Shown here one piece after another: positions 1 through 9,024 of a stretch of 64,000 nucleotides of DNA. Each line of letters begins with the position of its first letter. Position 1 is the first letter of the stretch. The translations under genes and the position numbers were made by a program. The stretch is from Fistulifera solaris (taxonomy: Eukaryota; Bacillariophyta; Bacillariophyceae; Naviculales; Stauroneidaceae): assembly GCA_030295235.1 (NCBI GenBank), contig AP026132.1:713501-777500 (forward strand), written 5' to 3'. Below the pieces are notes generated by a model that had not been told where the DNA came from, ran no database searches, and was given only the letters and a program-made list of their open reading frames with translations.

Positions 1-217
1 GTTGACTTTTTGACGGCCGAGATGAGGCACGTTCGAGAACGGCTCTCTGCAGGGATAATGAATGCGCCGCACAGCCTTCGAAATAACAGCGTCGCGTAAA
101 GGATGTGATGGTACTTCATAATTAATGGATGGATCTTTCTCTTTGTTTTCCTTGCGGAGTATATTTATTTGCCAACGCAGTGAACAATTGAATGGCTTTC
201 TCATGAAGAATGTTCAG

Positions 218-640
218 CAAACTTCCAGAAATTCTGGAGACGGTGTCAAGCGACGCATTTATATTTTGTTCGCACCTCGAACTCGAACCTTATTGTACGG
301 TCTGCAGAGCTCCTTGGCACAATTACTATAGCGATAATAGTGGGTGAATTTATTCAAGACTGCATTTCAGTCATGAACTAGCAATTGAATACGTTTGATG
401 TAAATAAAATGTAGCATTGACATTGATACGACACACACACGACGCAACACACGACGCAAGCTCTCAGTAATCTGCAATGAATTTCAGAATCGTAAACGCA
501 GAATGAATCGAAAAAACATAAAAAATGGTGAAGCGACCAATGAATGTTTGGACATACAGAAATTCTGTGTTATTGTCAGAAATTTTGGAAGCGGTGTTCT
601 GTAAGCAGTGCTTTTCATGATGTTCAGAAATTATTCTGGA
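218..640. repeat. Dispersed palindromes of the CCAGAAATTCTGG family, cluster 1
   Basis: The palindrome CCAGAAATTCTGG occurs near 224-236. Variants CAGAAATTCTG (about 558), CAGAAATTTTGG (about 579) and CAGAAATTATTCTGG (about 617) follow. Short tails such as GGAGACGGTGT and GGAAGCGGTGTTCTG are shared among copies. The same palindrome builds the dense cluster at 46555-47360 and a small cluster at 29790-29905. Confidence 0.6.
323..377 (-). repeat. Solitary reverse copy of the dispersed repeat (two-box core)
   Basis: Read on the minus strand this contains GACTGAAATGCAGTC, a 5-bp-stem hairpin, then after a short gap a stretch ending in CTATAGTA. Both boxes match the core shared by copies at 17282, 29228, 43169, 57731, 60402, 60629 and 61000 and by each 229-bp satellite monomer at 48650-50116. 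Confidence 0.6.
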
Positions 641-665
641 GCAGTTTACTGTGTTGCTTTCTGTT

Positions 666-684
666 GGTTCTAACGGTCGTGAGT
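666..684 (+). repeat. 19-mer shared with 54013-54031
   Basis: GGTTCTAACGGTCGTGAGT is identical to the sequence at 54013-54031. Both copies lie 160-215 bp upstream of a gene start (846 and 54226). A shared promoter element or a repeat fragment would both fit. Confidence 0.45.
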
Positions 685-845
685 AACGGTACGAGGAAAA
701 GAAACGAAACCAAAACGACGCACATAACGCATCCATTGGATGGCTTGTGGCAGTTCTTGATCAAGACTCCTCGCTTCCGTCCCTATTACCGCAATACGTT
801 CACGAGATTGACCCACAGCGCAAGTTGGGGCAAACGATCGAAAGA

Positions 846-2765
846 ATGAGCGAAGGCACTTACACTCCATCCGCACGTGTCGCCTGCCGTACCTTTCCCG
901 ACAGTGACATCGAAGCCGCGTTGCACTTTTGTCAGCAACATGAGCAATTGCGTCCCTTCCTGGGGACGTCCAATGATCGTCTGGTCAAAATGGGCCGTAG
1001 TATGCGCAGTCTCCTCGATTTACTCGAGGGCGAACCGTTGGAATTGAGTCTCGAACTGTTGGTGCAAGAGTCGCAACTGTTGGTGGACGATTCGATTTCG
1101 TTGCACGTTCCGAAGGTGCGATTCGGTAAGACCGAATTACAAATGCCCATTGTCACATTGGGTTGTATGCGATTTCAACAAGAGTGGGGTCCGCGCATTA
1201 CCAACATGAACATGGTGGGGAGTGACTGTCAAGACAATTTGGTCGAAATCCTCAAGTTGGCCATTCTGAAGTACGGCATGATTCATATTGAGACAGCGCG
1301 GGGATACGGTAGTAGCGAGCTGCAATTGGGTTGTGCCTTGAAGCAAATTTTTCTAACGACGGACATTAAGCGTGAAGATCTGATCATCCAAGTGAAAGTC
1401 CGACCCATGAAGAGTGTCATTGAGTTTAGGGAAACAATCGGAGAAAGCTTTCAAAACCTACAAATTGATTACTGCGACTTGTTTTCGTTGCATGGCTTTA
1501 ATTATGAGGAGCAAATGAAGTGGGTGTTTGGAGAGGAAAAGATGACTGTTGTTGCACAGACAGAAAAGAACAGTGCCGAGAGCAACGACGAGGCGAAGGA
1601 TGCGAGTACACAAGAAGCCGAAGAAACGTGTATGTCTGTCTTGACACAATATATGGAAGCCGGAAAGATCAAGCATCTTGGTTTCACCACGCATGGACCT
1701 ACCGAACTCATCTGTCGACTCGTTGCAAAAGACGTATTCTCTTACGCGAACATCCACTACCATTACTTCGGATCGTATACAGCTACTGGGGGTCCTGACG
1801 GAAAGGGAAACGATTTAGCTGTCAAAATGATGCAGGAACGCGGCATGGGCATCTTTATCATTAGTCCCTTTGACAAGGGAGGGGCTTTGTATAAGCCCTC
1901 CAAGAAACTTCGCTCGCTCACGTTGCCGGATATGGAGCCGATCAACTTCGGTATGAACTGGATTTGGAATCATGACAAGCTAGCCGATGGCAATGCGCAA
2001 CTGCATACATTCACCATCGGAGCTGGTAGACCGTCCGATCTTGACAACGCTGCCGTTGCAGCGTATTTGCATACAACACGACCCGACGATATCGCAGCAA
2101 AGACAAAAGCTGTCGTCGAACGTTTGGATCGCGCCAAAATTGAAGCTCTGGGGAAGGATTTTGCCGATCACTGGTGGAAAGGACTGCCGAAAGCTTATCA
2201 GTGCAAATCTTTGGTTGAGCACAACCAGATTGTGTGGATCTATACGGTGATTAAGGCATTCGGAATGCTTGAATTCGGAAAGATGAGGTACGCCTCTTTC
2301 GAGAACAATTCTTCCAAGTGGAATGCAACCTTTTCGGCAGAAGAGAACATTGAAAAGAATATTGGTAAAGACCCTTGGGGGTTTGTACCTGGTCTTGCGC
2401 TCGATCCGAAAAAGGACTATGCCGACGAACTTGTAGGTGTCCCTGAGGAAAACAAATTGAGGGTCAAACAAGCTCAAGAATGCGTCATCAAATGGTGCAG
2501 CAAGGATCCGCCAGTCATCGAGCCTAAGAAAAGTTGGCCGAACATTCGTCGAATGTCGAACATGCTCTCGCGAAAGCCAAAAGCAAATACGAGTCAGGCT
2601 GGGGAAACTGGAGCAAACGAAGATAGTACAAGTGATGTAGACCTATTCATCGAGGAGGACTTCACCATCAAGCCGGACTGGGAAACGTCCTATGATATGC
2701 GTCCTTGGCCCGACTATCCTGATCAGCCAAAAGGGAGTAGATCATTAACATTTAAATGCTTTTAA
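846..2765 (+). CDS. Aldo/keto reductase family protein, long form
   Basis: A protein of 639 residues when started at the first in-frame ATG (846); the frame is open further upstream but only with non-ATG codons. Roughly residues 105-420 match the aldo/keto reductase TIM barrel: an LGCMRF start, HIETARGYGSSE (the usual site of the catalytic Asp and Tyr), IIQVKV (the Lys position), SLHGF (the His position) and AGKIKHLGFTTHG. The usual catalytic Asp of the DTAxxYG motif is Glu here. The family uses NADPH to reduce carbonyls; the substrate cannot be told. The length is about twice a classic aldo/keto reductase, because of a ~100-residue N-terminal extension and a helical, acidic C-terminal part. 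That layout resembles long reductase-like proteins of microalgae. The barrel assignment is firm; activity is uncertain because of the Asp-to-Glu change. Confidence 0.8.
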   Translation: MSEGTYTPSARVACRTFPDSDIEAALHFCQQHEQLRPFLGTSNDRLVKMGRSMRSLLDLLEGEPLELSLELLVQESQLLVDDSISLHVPKVRFGKTELQMPIVTLGCMRFQQEWGPRITNMNMVGSDCQDNLVEILKLAILKYGMIHIETARGYGSSELQLGCALKQIFLTTDIKREDLIIQVKVRPMKSVIEFRETIGESFQNLQIDYCDLFSLHGFNYEEQMKWVFGEEKMTVVAQTEKNSAESNDEAKDASTQEAEETCMSVLTQYMEAGKIKHLGFTTHGPTELICRLVAKDVFSYANIHYHYFGSYTATGGPDGKGNDLAVKMMQERGMGIFIISPFDKGGALYKPSKKLRSLTLPDMEPINFGMNWIWNHDKLADGNAQLHTFTIGAGRPSDLDNAAVAAYLHTTRPDDIAAKTKAVVERLDRAKIEALGKDFADHWWKGLPKAYQCKSLVEHNQIVWIYTVIKAFGMLEFGKMRYASFENNSSKWNATFSAEENIEKNIGKDPWGFVPGLALDPKKDYADELVGVPEENKLRVKQAQECVIKWCSKDPPVIEPKKSWPNIRRMSNMLSRKPKANTSQAGETGANEDSTSDVDLFIEEDFTIKPDWETSYDMRPWPDYPDQPKGSRSLTFKCF

Positions 2766-2877
2766 TATCCCTATTATTCATTTTTAGTTCACTTTGGCGA
2801 TACGACGGTTGCCGGTAATCAAAATTTACTTTATAGCTATGTTTTCTCACGTCCGTGATCATGATTGTTATCACAGC

Positions 2878-4991
2878 TTAACTGCAAAGATCGATTCCAC
2901 GTACTCCTTCGCAACCCTTCGGAGTAAACCAAACCAAACTGAATCGCTCCCCTTTGAACGGCATTGTCCAATGCCTCTGCGTCCATCCATTGAACTCGAC
3001 AGCTTTGTAGCGGATATCCTTTTTCTCTCCCTCCACCACAAGTTCACCACCGGCGTAAGTCCCGAGCCCCACGATCAAGCTCGTGCTCTGGCCAGCACCA
3101 GCACCGCTGTCAGTATGAGGACGAAATTGGGCGTTCCTGTTGATTGCGATGGTACTGCTCGGTTCTCTGTCTGGTCTCAAAGCCATCTCGAGTTCAAAGG
3201 CGGCTTTCATCAGCTCCGGGAAAAGAGAGTTTCCCTTTGGTTGAATGCATCGATCTCCAGGCATGGCTCCAACGGAAAAACTGCCCGATGCCCCGCCTTC
3301 TCCTTCAGCAAATATGTAGGCGGAAGATCTTTGACCCTTGTTATTTTTAGCCTTACCATGCGCATCCGCCAAAGAATTCGGAAGAACATCCTCGTCTGTA
3401 GCATTTGGATCGGTCAAACTGGAAATCATAACCATTTGCCGCTTGGGAGTCGTGCTTGGCCACAAGCCGCTGGCGTCCGCTTCGCGCAGACAACGTAGCA
3501 CTTTCTCGAATACAGCCGGTACAGTAGGATCTACCAAGTCGAGCGAAGGAATGAGTTCCGACGCTTCTGCAGCGGACTTATCGCTTACAGCTAGGGAAGA
3601 CTGTTTCCATTGTCGATACTCTTCTAATTGTTGGTTGGCTCTTTGCGACCACGGAGCAAGCACATTTTCGGTCCATTCACGCTCCGCCAGCAGTCGTCCA
3701 TCCTCGTCGAACCCATCCGTCAACCACGCCCGCGCAACTCGCTCGCGCACTAGGTCTTTCCAATACTCGTACCTCTTTATCGTATTGGCATCATTCCATC
3801 CTTCACTAAAACGATCAGCAATGCGAGGACTTAGTACAGCTTTAACTTTCCCCTCCCAATTTACATAATAAGCTTCACCGGCAATCATGCCCATCGATGG
3901 CGCTGCTGGGGTGGGAATCAAACTTCCGTACTTCTCGTCAAACAAACACTCGACTATATCTTGATTTACTAATCCGCGAGCCAGGGCTAAAAAGACCCCG
4001 ATGACGCGGCACACTTGACCGTGCAAGAATAAATCGCCGGTAAGTGACAACACCAGAAAGGGACGGCGTTCTCCGTCGAAACGAATCGTTGCCCGATGAT
4101 AAACACGATCCATCCGTCGATAAGCCACATATTCATGAGCCATGCACGACGGGGTGAAATTGTGAAAACGCCTTCGCTTGAGCAAATTTGTCGTGGGTTT
4201 ATTGCCATTCTTACTTTTCTGCTCATTTTTGGGTCGCTTCGATTGTTGCTCTCGCTCCATCTTTTTCGCGCTAGCATCTTGTTCGTCCGCATCCATGGGT
4301 GTAATTTGTGTCGTAAGACTCTGCATTTTTCGTTTCAGCCCAAACAAGTATTTTACAGTCGCCAGTGTCGGATAGTCTCGTCCCACCTTCGAAACGTATT
4401 CCGACGTTTCCGTAAAGTCCGGAAGCGAGTCGAAGAACTCATCACGAGACATGTTCTCAATATTGCTGCAGTACAGGAAATCCAAGGGAAGCATATATTC
4501 CACGCGACGATGTGTGACATCGATTTCGGCATTGAAGGTCCCCCTTTTCCCTTCATTTCGTGACGACCGATCAAATAAATCCCCTCGGGCTCCAGTTGAA
4601 TGTTCATTCTATCAATCCAGTTATCGACTGGTTCCAGTATAGAGGGTAGGCGTGTCGCCAACACTTCGGAAATGACACCGCCCGTCCCTTCATCTTGCTT
4701 GACAAGTTGAGTGCGACGTCCTATGTTCGCGTACGATCGATTGATTTTGTCCGGCTTGACGTCTTCTCCCTGCACAATTTTGAGTAACTTTTGGGCCGCA
4801 TCCGTCCCTTCGAGTCCATGATATCCATACAGAAGCAATACTTTGTGCCGATCCTGTTCTTGAAGATACTGCAGATACCCTTCATATTCTTCTTTCGACA
4901 AACACTGACCGCTGGTTTCCTTGAGGTGCCGAAAGACAGCGCTTCGGGAAGGAAACTCTTCGCCACAGCCATGACATGTAGCTTTCTGCAT
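2878..4991 (-). CDS. TruA-type tRNA pseudouridine synthase fused to a 2OG-Fe(II) oxygenase-like domain (frameshifted)
   Basis: Three parts can be read. The N-terminus carries a C2H2-like zinc finger (CHGCGEEFPSRSAVFRHL). Next comes a TruA-like pseudouridine synthase: FNAEIDVTHRRVEYMLP matches the RNA-binding F-x-A...R-x-Y block, and LSLTGDLFLHGQVCRVIG matches the conserved GxxFLxxMVRxxVG block. The C-terminal ~120 residues contain INRNAQFRPHTDSGAG, ...WTQRHWTMPF and FSLVWFTP, like the HxD...H...R iron/2-oxoglutarate site of dioxygenases. The canonical GRTDxGVHA catalytic motif is not visible; the matching stretch reads GRRTQLVKQDEGTGGV. Two overlapping frames are joined by a one-base frameshift in the C5 run at 4540-4544, where one extra base restores a continuous family-like sequence. 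The start at 4991 (MQKATCHGCG) is the first ATG. Confidence 0.75.
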
Positions 4992-5471
4992 GCTTTTCAC
5001 TGCAATCGAATAGCAAGCGAACACTTTGTAACGTTAAAATAAGCTTCAAATACTGGTAATTATGGGCGCAGAAATTTTTCATCGTTTTCTTCTTTGCGCG
5101 GGTTTTTTGCGGCTCGCGTTTCGTCGCCGGACCGACGGCAAGACGGCATTAAACATGAATCAATCATCATCGATCATCATCAATCACGAGTTCTGACGCC
5201 ACGTGTAGTATCTTCTACATAGTACACGCCATAGCGGTGTGTGTGTGGTCGCGACGAGAAGTTGGTTGACACACATCATTCTTCTTGCCATTTTTGTTGC
5301 TGCTTATGATAATTGCATCTTTCGTAGCGACGATCAACCCTTACTGCGAATACAAGGTCTTTCCTGCACATTATCGAACCTCTTGACACCCAAGTGAATA
5401 CAAGTTCAGAGCTCGGAAAGCTAGAACGCCCAAATTGAAAGATACATTTCATCATACAGCATCCGACAAAG
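4992..5471. other. Divergent intergenic region
   Basis: Lies between two divergently transcribed genes. It contains an imperfect CAATCATCATCGATCATCAT simple repeat near 5159-5187. No gene or RNA was recognised. Confidence 0.5.
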
Positions 5472-6311
5472 ATGACCGTCCTTCTGCAGCCCAGCCGTCC
5501 CGCATCGAGCGGCGAAATATCCACCTACATGACGGTAATTCTATTTTTTGTCACACACGGTATCGTCAATTCTCTACTACTGGCATTCAGTCCCATACGG
5601 TGTATTTACTGGAAACGGGCTGAATGCAATCCAGATGAGGCCTGGATGTTGAATTGGCTCGCGTTTGGAATGTTTCATGTCAATGTTCTGATTGCCTGCC
5701 TTGCCCAGAAGGCACGTGGTCACGTAATTCTGGAGCAGCGTCTGGTTTTTCTGGTGACTGCTCTTATATTGTCGTATCTTTCGACCGGAGTCTTTCTTCT
5801 CGATCACATCAACAAAGCCATTGCGGGCGTGCAATTGGCATTTTATATGGTACTACTCGTTGTCATCATTCAGCATCAATCAACGGCTCCATTTCAGGTA
5901 CCTTTGCCGGCACAGCTGCGATCAAGCTCATTTGATTTTCGCAAGCAATTCCCCATTGCGACGGTTGCAGTGGGATTGCAATGTGTCCTTTCGCTCTTTC
6001 AAGTGTGGGACATGACCTTTGGCAACGGACGATACTATTACCTCGGAGACCTGAGTGGCAGTATCTTTAACAGTATTTCTCATGCTGCCGTCACGCAAAT
6101 GTTGTGGGTGACTCTGATTTTGGGTTTCAGCGTTTTATTAGCGACACCCGAACAACAAAAGTCTTTGTTGAAAGGCGAAGCTTTTTCGCTATTCATTACC
6201 CTCGTTCTCCTATCTGGCGAGCAGGGCTCGAAAATGGACTTGACGCAGACGAGGGCAGCATGTGTAGGGACATTCTTTAGCATGCTAATTGCCTTATTTG
6301 GATCGGCCTAA
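5472..6311 (+). CDS. Polytopic membrane protein of unknown function
   Basis: A 279-residue protein starting at ATG 5472. It has seven or eight hydrophobic segments, for example VILFFVTHGIVNSLLLAF (about residues 22-39), WLAFGMFHVNVLIACLA, LVFLVTALILSYLSTGVFLL, LAFYMVLLVVII, TVAVGLQCVLSLF, MLWVTLILGFSVLLA and a C-terminal FFSMLIALFG segment. Short charged loops separate them (CIYWKRAECNPDEAW, LLDHINKA). There is no clear signal peptide or catalytic motif, and I do not recognise the family. An integral membrane protein, possibly a transporter or receptor-like seven-helix protein, is the most that can be said. It is a single exon, and the next gene begins about 740 bp downstream. Confidence 0.7.
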   Translation: MTVLLQPSRPASSGEISTYMTVILFFVTHGIVNSLLLAFSPIRCIYWKRAECNPDEAWMLNWLAFGMFHVNVLIACLAQKARGHVILEQRLVFLVTALILSYLSTGVFLLDHINKAIAGVQLAFYMVLLVVIIQHQSTAPFQVPLPAQLRSSSFDFRKQFPIATVAVGLQCVLSLFQVWDMTFGNGRYYYLGDLSGSIFNSISHAAVTQMLWVTLILGFSVLLATPEQQKSLLKGEAFSLFITLVLLSGEQGSKMDLTQTRAACVGTFFSMLIALFGSA

Positions 6312-7050
6312 TCAAGTGCAATTCTCAGCCTGAAGGGGCTATGCGGGTAACAAACCGTTCCTTCTTGCTGTGACTCGTTGCATGTGTTACGATGCAACCG
6401 TAATTCTGTAATGATAACTTTGAAATAAGGAAAAGAACTTATTCTAACCCAGCGTTTTAGGGAAAGACTATTTTCCACGCGAGCGCACAGAAAGCAAACT
6501 GGCAATCTACAACGTAACTGCAACATGTGATACTTAATTAGAGGTAGTAATACGGTTAAGATACACTTGTTCTGGCTGTGATTTGCATCCTTTAGAATGC
6601 GCTTCTCGCTAATTCTCCCAAATTGCTCCTCCTTCATAGATCATAGACCTTAGTTGCGATCACTTTTCTCGTGACTCGAGACTGAAATATACTCAATCAT
6701 GAGTCACCATTGGCCTTACAATAACCCTATTAAGTACTGAGTACACCGGTAATCGAACGGTGCTGGTGCGACAAACAGTGAAACGGACGATATATCGCGA
6801 TCGTTTTCACTTTTTCGCCCGCCGTTGCCGCCATTTGAAAGCAAGAACGACAATCCGGAAGCCCAGAAAGAAACGGCAGAGCTCAAATGGAAAACAAATA
6901 TCTTCCTTCTTACTAGAAACGATTTCATAAAATGGAAACGTTGAATTATTTGGCCGAGACGGATACGATAGTTCATGCTCATAAAAAAGCAGTCGAATGC
7001 TCGCATAAGCGAAACTTTCAAACCAAAAACAGATCTATCAAACCATCACC
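6312..7050. other. Intergenic region
   Basis: No gene found. A stretch at about 6682-6712 (GACTGAAATATACTCAATCATG) weakly resembles box 1 of the dispersed repeat but lacks a clear second box. The 3' part is the probable promoter and 5' UTR of the gene at 7051. Confidence 0.45.
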
Positions 7051-7839
7051 ATGAACATTCAGTCAACACCCGCTCTATCTCATTCTGGAATCTCAAAAAA
7101 CAAACTTGTGCGCTCCGAGCACTACTTCATTTTCCCCGACGATCTTACTGAAACGACGGGATCGTCTTCGAACGCAGTTGGCTCGATTGCACCAGTTGAA
7201 GCTCAAATTCAGCAAGATGAGATGAAAAACACATTCAAGGTCATTCCGCAATCGCTTGAAAGCAAGTATTTGACAAACTACATCCTTACCAGCAGCCTTC
7301 CTCATCGTGCGGAGGAAAATTTGGTTCCTAAGTGGATCGTTGCTCATGATGCCTCAAGCACAGTGATATCTGACATTTCTTTGGAAAGCGGATACTCATC
7401 GGATGACGACTCAAAAATCGAAGTATGGGACCTTCGTGACCATCCAAGTGCTGTGGGTGATTATTGTAAGCATTCTTGGACCATTGAGGTCTACAATCGA
7501 GATCATCGAGCCGGCGATACAGTTTGGTTTCGCGCGTTTAAGAACGGTATAGCCGGTTATCGTGAGTGCGAAGATTGCGAAATTCTTGATTATATTGATA
7601 TGACTATCAAATCGGATCCGCGGTCGTGCTTTTACATCAAGACTACTTTGAATGATCAAGAGTTCATTTCATTCTTCAGTTCCGATCTCATTCTTCATGC
7701 ACTACACGCAATCCTTCGGCGAGCAGAATACGAAGACGGGATTGTGCTTCCAACAAAACCCGGGAATAGCAGGAAGCGATTTCCAAGAGGCGAAAATAAA
7801 GTGAAGAAAAGGTTTTTATCTTGGCTGTTTCCCTTCTAA
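7051..7839 (+). CDS. Hypothetical protein
   Basis: A 262-residue protein with a good start context (CACC before ATG 7051). It has no signal peptide and no membrane segment. The N-terminal third is low in structure. A Ser/Asp cluster (SLESGYSSDDDS) lies near residue 120. The C-terminal half looks globular, with Trp, Cys and Asp-rich stretches (HSWTIEVYNRDHRAGDTVW, CEDCEILDYIDMTI), and ends in a basic/hydrophobic tail (KVKKRFLSWLFPF). I do not recognise a family. The good codon continuity, ATG context and isolated position support a real gene, but no homologue can be named. Confidence 0.6.
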   Translation: MNIQSTPALSHSGISKNKLVRSEHYFIFPDDLTETTGSSSNAVGSIAPVEAQIQQDEMKNTFKVIPQSLESKYLTNYILTSSLPHRAEENLVPKWIVAHDASSTVISDISLESGYSSDDDSKIEVWDLRDHPSAVGDYCKHSWTIEVYNRDHRAGDTVWFRAFKNGIAGYRECEDCEILDYIDMTIKSDPRSCFYIKTTLNDQEFISFFSSDLILHALHAILRRAEYEDGIVLPTKPGNSRKRFPRGENKVKKRFLSWLFPF

Positions 7840-9024
7840 TTTGACGTTTGAAGCGCAAGCAAACGTTACCTTGGTCAATCCTTTCGCGGTCAACACCAAA
7901 CTTTTGATAAAATTCAGTCCATTACGATTGTTTAGGGTTTTAGCTCGTATTCATTATCTACCTAGACCTAGTAGCATCACTTTTGGAGTTAAGCTTATTT
8001 GACGACTCGTTTGTGTTTTGGACCCACTCGGTGACGCTTAATCTCTGACAAATTGGATAGTTGAGATTTGTCTCGTTTCCCGCTTTTATGAAACCTAGTC
8101 CACGGTACATGTAGGCTAAGGACACCTTAGTAAAAGTTATTGTTGGAAGCTGATGGAGCTCGCTATAGAGGGCTTCTTCACCTACTCTACTAGAGAGGTA
8201 CAGCTGGTTGCATAGCGGCACTATTCTCATGTAGCCCGGTACAAATTCTACACAGCGCCAAAAATTAATTTCCATTACCGTGTAATTTATCGTATAAAAA
8301 TCCCATGTTAAATATCTTTTTGTGCAAAACGAGATCAGGCACGATATTTATATGACTAAATTCAGATTTTCAAGAGGAATGATATTGGTTATTATCGTGC
8401 CTGACTTGGCTTTTTTGACGAACCTCTGACATTTTTTCTACACAAGTCCGCGGAAACTGCTTTGTCGAAAACGATAATGACTTATATTTTTCCTCTTAAT
8501 TTGTTTTTAACCATATAATTATCGTTTTTCATTGATATAATTAAGAATGAAAAAATATCATGAAAAGTTTTTGCCGCAAAGACGCGATATTTTCTAGTGA
8601 GTGTAGAAAGTGTACCACACCGACGTGGGTCAGTGACCCCAAGCAAACAGCTGTATAGGTCTGAGTCTGAAAGCATGATGAATTCGACGGTACGCGGTAC
8701 GATCGTCCGACGTCCGACCGTTATACTTTGTACTTTACCAGTTCAGTATCGCGTACTGTAGAATGTATGAAAGAAACGTCGTTTCGATGAGAAAAGGTAT
8801 AGTGATACAAATAAGTAGGTTTATGATTGCAAGGAACATGGAATATTCCTATAGCACGGTTTCTACTTAACAAATATTTGTGGCAAGATTTCATGAATTC
8901 AAAACTCAAAAACCCGCAAGCCCGCAAGGTTTCGCCTTTGGTTATTATTTGTTGCTGCTTCGTTTGAGGACAAAACGCTTCGAGGCACAGTTGTGATTGC
9001 ATCAATCTTGTCTAAAAGATCAAG
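7840..9024. other. Intergenic region with an inverted repeat
   Basis: No convincing gene in about 1.2 kb. The middle is AT-rich. A 12-bp perfect inverted repeat lies at 8335-8404 and is listed separately. The last part precedes the signal-peptide ATG at 9025. Confidence 0.45.
8335..8404. repeat. 12-bp inverted repeat with a 46-nt loop
   Basis: TCAGGCACGATA (8335-8346) is exactly the reverse complement of TATCGTGCCTGA (8393-8404). This gives a stem-loop or the ends of a very short element, inside otherwise AT-rich non-coding DNA. Confidence 0.5.

Larger units (their letters stand above)
1..845. other. Intergenic region upstream of the aldo/keto reductase
   Basis: No supportable gene. The short open frames here show no coding features. 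The stretch holds scattered CCAGAAATTCTGG-type palindromes (218-640), a reverse copy of the dispersed ~230-bp repeat (about 323-377), a CA/CGACGCA-rich stretch near 430-460, and a 19-mer (666-684) that recurs at 54013-54031. Together it is probably the promoter region of the gene starting at 846. Confidence 0.5.

Noticed and set aside
125-849. Small ORFs upstream of the aldo/keto reductase
   Set aside because: They overlap the palindromic repeat cluster, have no coding bias or domains, and are contradicted by frames on the other strand.
2794-3498. 234-residue plus-strand frame
   Set aside because: Antisense to the oxygenase-like part of the TruA fusion; no family features.
6682-6712. Further copy of the dispersed repeat
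   Set aside because: Box 1 is only partly matched and no box 2 follows at the expected distance.
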